Below, piece by piece: positions 35,030 through 44,126 of a stretch of 64,000 nucleotides of DNA (the stretch's first letter is position 1; every line of letters begins with the position of its first letter). The stretch lies in NCBI GenBank assembly GCA_944470555.2, contig OX104132.1, positions 2,985,755-3,049,754 on the forward strand. Reading direction: 5' to 3'. Source of the DNA: Heterobilharzia americana (taxonomy: Eukaryota; Platyhelminthes; Trematoda; Strigeidida; Schistosomatidae). The notes beneath the pieces were generated by a model that saw only the letters and a list, made by a program, of their open reading frames with translations, searched no databases and was not told the DNA's origin. A program made the position numbers and the translations under genes.

Positions 35030-35330
35030 CATGTGAAGGTAGACCGATTTTTAGTCATATCACTCATGAGTCAGACCTCAACCATTGATTTCTATTGTCT
35101 CGTGGACCCCAACCAAGCAGTCTTCATCCCCCTATATGGCTCACATCAACAGTCAGAAACTTCATCAATTGATGCCCGGTCTTGGTCTAATCACCCTGAA
35201 CCCTTTTCCATTCTAATCCAACTTCTCCTAGCCTGTGACTCGTCGAGGTAGGTGTTGGCTTGACAAGTTCACTATATGTCCAAGCCATCTCAGTCGACTG
35301 AGGTTCACAACGTCGTCAGACCACTGTTGT
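35030..35330 (-). mobile_element. LINE-A C-terminal relic
   Basis: Minus-strand decayed match to the LINE-A C-terminus (the GGWGPRDK and LSHVGRCR region, then HRLRWLGHVLRM-like sequence near 35240-35310). Confidence 0.65.
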
Positions 35331-35730
35331 TGGTAATATCCAAGCTATTGGTGTGAACAGCAGTCCAACACCATTTCATTGAAGACCGATACAGTGTGAA
35401 GTGTAAACTCCCACCATACTGTAATCCATTTTGAACCAAGTTAACCAAACTTTCCAACTACTTACTACTACTACCACCTTCACCATGATTACAATCAGAC
35501 AGCCTACACTTTTAACATATATCTCAGATTTACAGTTGAATACTTCATGAATAGATTTGATGAGTACATCGAGTGAAAGGTATGCACGTAGATCAGTTAA
35601 TCACTTTAAATTTCAGTATTTTCTTATAATTGCTTGTATTATACCGTCGTTGATTACATCGAATTGATCAGTCTCTATTAGCATATGGGCTCGTGTGAGA
35701 ACGCTTGGATATTACCTGTGTTCTTATTTT

Positions 35731-36055
35731 AGTATTGATGGATGGTGGCTACCAGTGGAATCCAGGATGCGTATTTCATCCTATTTGGGACTCATTGGTC
35801 AGCTGGATGTACCTACCTCCCAACGGGATTCGAACTCGGGAGTGATCGCTTCAAACGCTAGAGCGTTATCCACTAGACCATTGAGTCAAGATGTGATTAT
35901 CGTGGCTCACTGGTGTAATGGATAACCCTCTGGTGTTTGAAGCGATCACTCCCGAGTTCAAATCTTGCTGGGAGGCAGGTACATCTAACTGATGAGTCCC
36001 AAGTAGGACGAAATGCACATCCTGGACTCAACTGTTAGCCACTATCCATCATTAC
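35731..36055. mobile_element. Sm-alpha-like SINE inverted pair
   Basis: Two Sm-alpha-like copies lie head to head. The left half (35731-35885) is on the minus strand with box B GAGTTCGAATCCC and a hammerhead whose core has a 4-base insertion. The right half (35890-36055) is on the plus strand with tRNA-like boxes (TGGTGTAATGGATAACC, then GAGTTCAAATC) and a hammerhead at 35981-36030. The outer ends match as inverted repeats, GATGGATGGTGGCTACCAG against its diverged partner near 36030-36050. Sm-alpha is the known schistosome hammerhead SINE; this resembles it in promoter, stem II loop and stem III. It ends about 85 bases before exon 7. Confidence 0.8.
35981..36030 (+). ncRNA. Sm-alpha-type hammerhead ribozyme
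   Basis: Core CTGATGA at 35989, stem II GTCC/GGAC around CAAGTA, GAAA at 36010, stem III ATG/CAT with loop CA, and the cleavable C at 36021. Stem I is weakened by a mismatch at its first pair (CTAA against CTGG), so activity is doubtful although the core is complete. Confidence 0.7.
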
Positions 36056-36141
36056 TAGAATTCAGTTTTTTCTGTTATAAATATACTGAAGTTAATTTAC
36101 TTTTTTCTCCCTGTATCGATTTTATTTTTGATTTTTTGCAG

Positions 36142-36375
36142 GATCAAATTCATTCGAGTATTGTTTCTACACTTTTAAGCTTAATGGATGGTTTAGATAA
36201 TCGAGCTGAAGTAGTAGTTATTGGTGCAACTAATAGACCAGATGCTATAGATCCAGCTTTACGACGTCCTGGAAGATTTGATCGTGAATTCACATTTACT
36301 CTACCAAGTGAAACTGTTCGACGTCGAATTCTTGAAGTGATTACCTCTAAATGGGATCCTAAACCAGATTCATTG
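36142..36375 (+). CDS. ATAD2: ATAD2-like exon 7, AAA1 sensor 1 and arginine finger
   Basis: Acceptor TTTTTTGCAG, donor GTGAGT; 78 codons in phase 0. The sequence reads DQIHSSIVSTLLSLMDGLD, then GATNRPDAIDPALRRPGRFD. This holds sensor 1 (Asn of GATNRPD) and the two arginines of the arginine-finger motif, all intact. It ends KWDPKPDSL, which matches the family just before the helical lid. An inverted Sm-alpha-like pair occupies the intron about 85 bases upstream. Confidence 0.95.
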
Positions 36376-36534
36376 GTGAGTAGTAAGAGTAGTTCATCTT
36401 TGGATGTCATTTTGTTGATCGAACTAGAGCGTTTTCCCCCTTAGTTTTTTTAATATAAAATAAGTTCATTAAGCTAGTCTTGTCTTTGTTAGGCTACATT
36501 ACTTATTATTGATTCACATTGAGACCTATCTACC

Positions 36535-38145
36535 AATATATCTAGTCGCTCGTGAAACATTTTCCAGCCTAAACCTACTTTGGTTAACATTGTATGACGA
36601 GGTAGACGGTAGATAGGCATACAAAACATATATCTCAACCATCTGAGTCGATAATGATTCATAACAGCGTTGACTGACTTTTCTCTTCTCCCTCCCTAAA
36701 TCTCTACACCTGACTTCTGTGTTACTCATATGGTGATACCACGAAACATATGGCCTATACTACGAAGGCAGTGATGGTCTTCTTATGTCTTCCACCTTCA
36801 ATGGACATGTTTCATAGCCATATAGTAGAACAAAACGAGCTGCAACACAGTACATTCGATTCTGAATAGGAAATCAGATATCGCGGTGGTGCCACATATG
36901 ATACTTTGGAAAATCGTCGGCCAATAAGCCACCAGTGTTGATCCGACTTTCAAGGTAAATGAAGTATTCAATGCACTCAACCGCTTCACTCTTTATTGTT
37001 AGCCAGAGTGGACCATTGAAGACCAGTCGTGAAGCAATAATTTGCATTTGGATGGTGAGAAACATCCCAAACATTTTCAAATTGCCACTCAACGTGTCCC
37101 TAAGACTCTGCATCTTATCAGGATTATGTTATCCGCATATTCTCGGTTTACCGGGAATTCTCCTCTGATCAGATCAATCCGTGTGTAGTCAGATGACGAA
37201 AGGCAGACCTCTATAAGAACATCTATGATACAATTGAATAAGAATGAAGAGAGTGGATATCCTCGACGGACACCACCGAACGTATATAACTCATCCACCA
37301 TCCTACCACAGGTTCTAACACACCTACAGGTGTTTGAGTAAAGCGCATTGTCAAGACTTCCTGGTCAACAGAGTCGAACATCCCCTTCAGGTTGGGAAAT
37401 ACAGCTATTGTCGGGCGTTGGTAAGTGTGCTTGTATTTCAGAACCTGGTGTAGTGTGAATATTTGGTTGATACACCCACCCACGGCCAGGTCTAAAATCT
37501 GCCTAGTTTTCTCGGTGTTCTGTTCCCGAATTCCACTCAGGAATCCTAGACACTATGTTCGTCAGGTTGGTTCATCTGTGGTTATCACAAGAGGACTTCT
37601 CGCCTTTCTTGAAGACTGGGATAATCAGTGATTGAGATAAGTCAGAAAAGGGATCATATTTGACTTTTATACACTAATTAACACTTCAGTCAGCTTGAAG
37701 AAATATTAGAAGCTGAGGATGACGGAGGTGGATAGATGTCTAAGGTAACTTAAGCGCTGACAGAGTTATGAGGGCGGTTGACACTTCCCAGCTGCCCACA
37801 TCATGGGAGGCGAATATCCTTTGAGGTACACGAAAAAGAAGGGTTAGTGCATGACAGCAGAGCTCAGGGGACGTCTGCTAGAGGCCGGTCACGTACGGTT
37901 TTTTTGATGCCTGTGGTTTTAGATCACCACTAACCAATGATGACTGATCTTAACTACCATAATATATCATCTCTTCGTTTAAGAACATGTTAAGGATAAG
38001 GGTAACTGCTTTTTGTTCAATCACTATCCAACAGACTTTTGTAGTACGGTAGGACCTCATGTGAAGAAGCGTTCCACCAGTATGGCAGCTCATTGGATTA
38101 TAGTGATATACAAACATGATCGTCGGTCGGTTGGATGGAAGAAAG
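36535..38145 (-). mobile_element. LINE-A subfamily copy in reverse, endonuclease region deleted
   Basis: The minus strand carries reverse transcriptase pieces (FGGVRRGYPLSSFLFNCIID for motif B near 37230-37290; motif C altered near 37130) from about 36535 to 37670, then jumps to the 5' region (37690-38145). Most of the endonuclease coding part is missing. The 5' region shares its subfamily stretch with 18096-18545. Many stops. Confidence 0.8.
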
Positions 38146-38149
38146 AAAA

Positions 38150-38454
38150 CTACACAAAACACTTGTCTTGCAAAATAATTTCGTGACCTGAACGCTTGCA
38201 GTGTTGAAGGGATTGGTCCTTACGTCTATTTGTTAAGGTTCTATGCGACCATCCTTGTTAATTGTTTTCCCTTAATCATATATACCTCAAAAAGTATTCC
38301 TCCACAGCATTGTGAATTGAAAAGTATGAACTATTGTCTTACCTTTGTCGTCAAGACTGTAGGTTAGTTAAAAGATTCGAACTTTAAAAGACAAGACATC
38401 AAACAATGAATACATCCACGCCATTGTTTTCGATTTTCAATCATCCCACCAAAA
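38150..38454. other. ATAD2 intron 7, unassigned
   Basis: About 300 bases without a recognised repeat. Confidence 0.4.
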
Positions 38455-39110
38455 GTCCTCATCGTCTTAGTTGTATTGTGTTCTTTCAGATGGGTTGTTT
38501 AATTGTGGAGCTTTCATCGTCTTTCTAGATAAAATCATCTACAGTATGAAGTGAGCTGTCAGTATCTCTACGTGAGTGATGTAGTAGCTTGCTCTGTTGA
38601 AGTGGTCTGTGATTGGTTGTTTCCTTTCATTGATATGTCACTGACTGATGTCATAGGTGTGTGCCTGTTAGCTGTACATCTGGTTGACCTCTGACTTTTC
38701 TATTGATTGCTGACTGACTGATCTGAATGCCAGGCTCCTAGGAATTCTCTGATACTCCTTGTGTTTTCTTTCTTTCTTTCTCTCTCTCTCTCTCTCCAAG
38801 ATTTCCACATTGTCAACATTGAATTCGTGTCCATAGTTGTTATTCACGCGGGTTGCCCTCTTCGCCTTCGTCTGTACGAACACCAATTAGCTATTCACCG
38901 ACACGACATTTCATCACTCATTTCAATACACATGAATAACAACTATGGATATGAATTCAATTTTGACAATGTGGAAATCTTGGAGAGAGAGAAAACTCAA
39001 GGAATATCAGAGAATTCCCAGAAGCTTGGCATTCAGGTCAGTCATTCAGCAATCAACAGATGTATAGACATAAACCCAATCTATCAACCAATAAAAAAAA
39101 TGATAGAAAG
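38455..39110. mobile_element. Penelope-like fragments head to head
   Basis: The left part (38455-38850) matches, on the minus strand, the arm and GIY-YIG C-terminus of the element at 22540. The right part (38850-39105) repeats the GIY-YIG end on the plus strand (LRLYEHQLAIHRHDISSLIS, then NFDNVEILERE). The central CTTTCTTTCTCTCT tract (about 38768-38797) lies in the left part. The two halves form an inverted repeat around about 38850. Confidence 0.75.
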
Positions 39111-39390
39111 ATGAGAGGTTCTTATCGCCTCGAGGACCTCAGCCAGGTAGTCTACATCTTCCCATACGGTTCAGATCAACAGATATAGGGTTTTTATCGA
39201 CTAGCACCGCATGTTGATCTGAACACCCTGAACCGTCTTCCAACCTAATCTAACTTCTCGTAGCATGGTACTTCGATTTAGGTAATGGTCTTGCAAGTGC
39301 TGCTTATGTCTAAGCCACTTCAGCCGATGAAGGTTCACAACTTTATGAATCCTTCGACAAACTTCAACATTGCTCACATGATGATTTCCT
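39110..39390 (-). mobile_element. LINE-A C-terminal relic
   Basis: Minus-strand decayed C-terminal LINE-A sequence similar to 35030-35330. Confidence 0.55.
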
Positions 39391-39469
39391 TGAATAGACA
39401 GACAATAATTTCGGTTAACTTATCCTGTTTAACGATACTCATTTTTTTTGGTACACATAGATAGGTATG

Positions 39470-39682
39470 TGTGATGTGATGATGATGGCCTCCCGAAGAC
39501 TTTCATCAACCGGTATCACTTCGTCTCACCGATTCCAGCGTAGAATAAATTTATTTTTTTCATATATTTCATCTGTACTTTGAAGTTTCTTTAGCGATTG
39601 GATTTATTTTCTGTGGTAGGATCGCTAGCCCCATACTCAACCTTTCCTCTGTTTCCGGGCTTAGAATAAACCGGCTGGTAAA
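39470..39682 (+). repeat. Short dispersed repeat
   Basis: Shares two blocks with 56080-56310 (CTTTCATCAACCGG-type sequence, then TTTAGCGATTGGATT) and one with the minus strand of 26736-26890. It is followed directly by LINE-B. Confidence 0.6.
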
Positions 39683-40048
39683 CTACTTTTATTACTGAAG
39701 ATTAGATGGTTAGAAAAAAAATAAGCTACCAAGAACTCAGTCTGTCAACGAATCAACCAACCAACAAATATGCAGAATAAGTAAATGGAGATGAATTAGA
39801 TTAGACATAGACTAAGAAAACCATTTGATGATATCACGCGCTAGGCTAGACTGTGGAGTGGAAGAAAATCTCAAACGACGAGTCGGTCATCCGAGTGTGA
39901 TATAGAGGAGATGGTGTGAAGAAGAAATGGAAAGCTTATAAAGAGTTGTGGAGCTAGATTAAAAAAGAAGACTATAGAGAAGAGAGTGAAATAGCGGCAT
40001 GGTACTGAAGCCGTGTATGTTCTACTAGGAACCCAAGAGACAAATAAT
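39683..40048 (+). mobile_element. LINE-B 3' fragment
   Basis: Decayed C-terminal end of LINE-B ending GGAACCCAAGAGACAAATAA, about 70 bases before ATAD2 exon 8. Confidence 0.75.
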
Positions 40049-40117
40049 AACAAAAGTAACTTTTGTCTGTTCTTTCATTTGTCTCATATGTATAATTGTT
40101 TTGTTCTTTTTCATAAG

Positions 40118-40270
40118 TTGTTGGATCGTATTGCTGCGACAACTATTAATTTCTCTGGTGCTGATCTTAAAGCGTTGACTACAGAGGCCTGTTTATGTTG
40201 TCTACGTAGATGTTATCCTCAAGTGTATAATAGTCATGTGAAATTAGCTTTGGAGCATAAATATTTAGTG
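40118..40270 (+). CDS. ATAD2: ATAD2-like exon 8, AAA1 lid with sensor 2 region
   Basis: The acceptor is TTCATAAG and the donor GTAAAT; 51 codons in phase 0. It encodes NFSGADLKALTTEACLCCLR followed by RCYPQVYNSH. The GAD motif with the downstream helix is the sensor-2/lid part of AAA1. A LINE-B 3' end stops about 70 bases upstream, so the insertion came close to the acceptor without breaking it. Confidence 0.92.
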
Positions 40271-40929
40271 GTAAATCTTTATTATTTTCACCTTTTTTCT
40301 AATTGTCAAGTTATTATTTTAATGTTATATATATATAGTGTAAAGTGTATTACGATTTTTTGTTTATGTTCATTACCTTCATAATTCCCATTGTATGATA
40401 TCGAACACAAGATATTCAGCGAAGAGGAGGACTCTTTTCAACGAGTTTATTCTCAATCTGTACCTTCGTATATATATGTATATGATATTTAAAGACTGTA
40501 ATCCTTGAGGAAGATTTAACTGAAATAATAGAGGGGGGGAAGGGTTGAAACAATAATAATGATGGTGGTGATAATTATAATGTTGATAGTTGATGACGTT
40601 AAAGGTGGAATGGTGACAAAAAAGGATTACGTAAGACTTTCGAATTGCTTGTAAATGAATATAGATTGAAAAAGACGGTTAGAACGTTAATAAACAATCA
40701 AAGATGATTAGGTAATTGAAGTAAATTGAAAATGTTTTGGTTAATAGTTACGATAATTAGGAAGATCAAATGAAATAATACCGTAAACAAATGATTACAA
40801 AAAACAGAGTGATAATGACGATATAAGAGTACAGAGATTAATCTGATAAAAAAGTGGGAAGGGGGTGAAAAATGAAAAAAGGATGAAGCCCACCAAGACT
40901 AAGGTAGAGACAAAGACTGTACGTACTTC
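40271..40929. other. ATAD2 intron 8, unassigned
   Basis: AT-rich sequence with no recognised element. Confidence 0.4.
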
Positions 40930-41900
40930 TTTTGTACACAAAGATTAGTCAGGCTTGAGTTCATGGATAGCCAAGGCCTCTGCTGTTTTAAAAAGTTGAA
41001 CACGTAGGAAACGTGAAGTGTTAAGGCGAGTTCGATAGACAACCTTGAAATCCTTGTTTGGGTCGGTTGAATGGTTGGAATCGATTAAATGTTCAAGGAT
41101 AGAACTTCTGATACATTTACTTTGACCCTTATAAAACCAGCCGGAATATGTTCTCGTATACGTGTTGACAGCAATCTCTGATTACGGCCGATGTATCTTG
41201 CTCTACAGGAGCAGGTGAACTGGTAGATACACATAGATGTGTCCTGTTGAGGGATATTGTCTTTAATATAAACGGAGAACAATTTACGACTGGTAAAGAT
41301 CAGGTAAAGTTTTGCTACGAAAAACGTCTTACTAATTGATCTGTAAAGACGATTTTTCAGGATATCTGATGCTGCATCACCTTTGAAGTCCAGGTTCATG
41401 AACAAAGTCTTTTTTCAAACTGAGCTAGTGATTAGTTTCGCATGTGTTTCTTGCATATTCTTATCGACAAATCGGCTAGGATAGCCGTTTTCCTCGAGCG
41501 TCCGTTTTAGAAAGTCAAGTTCAATTTGAACACATTCCGTGCTACAAATATTACGTATTCGATGGCACAGTGAGCTGATGAAGTTTCTCTTCCTCATGAT
41601 CGGCACTGAGCTATAGCAATTGGTGAGTTGTCCATTCTATATGGGTTTCCTGTAAATGGATCTTTTCAGCGTTCTATTGCTACGCCTCGTAATCAGTATG
41701 TCAAGGAAAAGAATAGCTGATTCCAATTCCTTCTCAATAGTGAATTCCAACGCTGAGTGACAATTGTTAAACTCAGGTAGGATGTCATTCAGATCGATTG
41801 TTGAGTCTCAAATAACGAATATATCATCTATATATCGTTTATAGATGTTAAAATGCCTAATGCTTTTGGCTTAGAATAGAAAATGCGTTGTAAACTCAAC
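40930..41900 (-). mobile_element. Penelope-like element relic, third lineage
   Basis: The minus strand reads YKRYIDDIFVI (reverse transcriptase active site, about 41813-41846), LESAILFLDILITRRSNR and SIYRKP, then NFISSLCHRIRNICSTE (41540-41600), and finally a GIY-YIG domain: CIYQFTCSCRARYIGRNQRL with STRIREH (41140-41245). The Tyr-Ile-Gly half, the Arg and the Glu-His are present. A stop after YIDDIFVI and one between the two open frames (near 41410) show decay. This lineage differs clearly from 13080 and 22540. Confidence 0.8.
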
Positions 41901-42270
41901 CTTTTACGATCAGACTAACGTTGCAACGTCGTCAAAGATGTCCCAGATTGATGTATGCCATTCTGGCTTTTATCACTCATACTTAAACTGGCACCATTAC
42001 AACTGCCTAGATACACGAATTTTCCGACTACATCTAATGGCTTAGCACCAAGGGTGAGCGCAGGCACAGTGTACTATTAATCTTGTATAAACACTTCAAT
42101 GGTGAGAAGTCTTGAAGGCAAATTACCCTAAAGTGTATCAAATACGATTAGCTATTTGGCTTAGGCAGATGATTTCCAACCAATAAGTCATGAATTAGAA
42201 CATCTCTCTTACCTACTGAAGTTTTAGCGGCCTAGTGGTATTATTACCTCTCATACAATTGATGTATGGC
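41901..42270. other. ATAD2 intron 8, unassigned
   Basis: No recognised element; ends at the target site of a LINE-B insertion. Confidence 0.4.
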
Positions 42271-42283
42271 ACATTGCTTACTG

Positions 42284-43189
42284 AAGTGAAGACAGGAGTG
42301 AAACAAGGTTGCCTACTATCCCCCATGATATTCCTGATTGTGGTGGACTGGATCATGCAGCAAACAGTGGGGAGCGATAAGAGGGGGATACGCTGGACTG
42401 CGGAAAAGAACCTAGAAGACTTGGATTTCGCCGATGACTTGTGCCTGATGTCACACACACTTGACGATCTACAGGCGGAAACTAACAAGTTGACAGAAGA
42501 GGCACGAAGACGGGACTTCAAGTGAATATAGAGAAGAGAGAGGTGATGAAGATACCGCACCACCACCATCAACAACAACAACAAACTCCAGTCACCATCA
42601 ACGGGAGAAACTTAAAGGAAGTAACCTCCTTCACCTATCTAGGAAGCACTGTTTCAACTACAGGCGGGACAGGCACAGACGAGGATGTCAAAGTCAGAAT
42701 CGGAAAAGCAAGACAGGCGTTCATTAGCCTGAAACCAGTGTGGAGATCTTCAGCATAAAGCGTGAACAAGATCCGGATTCTCAACACCAACCCAGTCAAG
42801 TCAGTGCTTCTGTATGGTTGAGAGACTTGGCGTGTTACGAAAGGGATTTCCAATAAACTACAGACATTCATCAACAACTGGGAACTGGGAACAAGCCAAC
42901 CAAGAACCTATCACCCAACAAATATGCAATGGAAGGAAGTGGAGATGGATTGGGCATGCACTGAGAAGGCCGACTGGGGACATCACGCGTCAGGCCAGGA
43001 TATCGAGTGGAATCCCCATGGGAAGCGACGAGTTGGGTATCCGAGGCGAGGGTGACATGGAGGAGATCTTGCGAAGAGGAAATGAGAGCTTCTGGGCTGT
43101 CATGGAACCAGGTTCAAAAGATCTCAGAGAACAGAGGTCACTGGAGGCGTGCTACTGAAGCCCTATGTTCCACTAGGAACCCAAGGGAC

Positions 43190-43230
<41 letters not shown>
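42284..43230 (+). mobile_element. Young 5'-truncated LINE-B with 13-bp target-site duplication
   Basis: Flanked by the direct repeat ACATTGCTTACTG at 42271-42283 and 43231-43243. It starts inside reverse transcriptase (VKQGCLLSPMIFLIVVDWIM, motif B, then DLDFADDLCLMSHTL, motif C) and ends with a C-terminal RKWRWIGHALRRPTGDITRQ and an (AAT)n tail of about 14 units (43188-43230). The perfect duplication and long clean tail suggest recent insertion. Small indels break the frame near 42510, 42755 and 42880. Confidence 0.9.
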
Positions 43231-43233
<3 letters not shown>

Positions 43234-43435
43234 TTGCTTACTGTACGAATATGTGATTTCTATGTCAATTTTTTTGAGGTGGAAAAAAGTTGCATGGAAT
43301 GACCACTAGTGACATGGCGTGTTACTTCATATAGTCCTCGTGGATATGCTGTACAATACTGTCAATGGTTCCCTAACTGATTATAATTGCTCCTTTTTTA
43401 AAAAATATTATTTTTGATTCCTTCATCCTTTTTAG

Positions 43436-43795
43436 GTTAGTCATTCTGATTGGTTTGAAGCTTTACAAATTGTTTGTGCTTCAGGTGAACGTTGTAATGC
43501 AAATTCATTTGCTTCTAATTTAACTCCATCTGCTAATGCTTTAGCTGCTACTATACGTACACCTTTATCTCCAAATTTATCTAAATTATTAATGAATAAT
43601 GTAGATCAGATTGTTTATTATTTGAAGAGAGCATTATTCAATCCTAGATATGATATAAACAATTCAATGGATACTAATAAATCGTTAACATCACAGGATA
43701 TATCATCATATATTTTCAAATCAAAACTTTTCATCAATGGTAATATATCGGATACGATTATGAATGCTGTATGGTATAAATTAGAAACATTACAA
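43436..43795 (+). CDS. ATAD2: ATAD2-like exon 9, linker into a degenerate AAA2
   Basis: Acceptor TTTTTAG, donor GTAAGT; 120 codons, phase 0. It begins VSHSDWFEALQIV, equivalent to the helix after AAA1, continues through a variable linker, and ends KSKLFINGNISDTIMN then AVWYKLETLQ. By position that last part aligns with the second AAA P-loop region of animal ATAD2. No G-x-x-G-x-G-K-S/T pattern is present, so AAA2 is unlikely to bind ATP through a classical P-loop. The vertebrate AAA2 is also degenerate there. A LINE-B copy with its own target-site duplication ends about 190 bases upstream. Confidence 0.88.
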
Positions 43796-43914
43796 GTAAG
43801 TTTATTCATGAAATATCTTATTCTTTATGAGTTATCGCGCTTATTATATTTTTTGCGCCACTCCACAGGTTTATGGGTGCGTACTGCTGAACAGTCCTAT
43901 TTTATTATAATTAT

Positions 43915-44126
43915 TGTATTTGTCTCTTAGGTTCCTAATGGAACATAGGGCTTCAGTAACATGTCTCCATTACACTCACTCTCTTCTCTGTAATCTTATC
44001 AATCTGGCTACACGACAGCCCAAAAGCTGTCATCTCTTCTTCACATGATCTCCTCTATGTCACTCTCGCCTCGGACACCCAACTCGTCGTTTCCTATCTG
44101 ACTTCCACTCGAGTGCCTGTCCTGGT
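43915..44126 (-). mobile_element. LINE-B in reverse, 3' part before the nested LINE-A
   Basis: Minus-strand LINE-B 3' end. It stops at 44126 exactly where LINE-A begins and resumes at 48087, so LINE-A inserted into it. The other reverse copy at 49600-49660 shows the uninterrupted sequence. Confidence 0.88.

Noticed and set aside
39470..39682. Host exon
   Set aside because: The same sequence recurs at 56080 and, inverted, at 26736, so it is a dispersed repeat.
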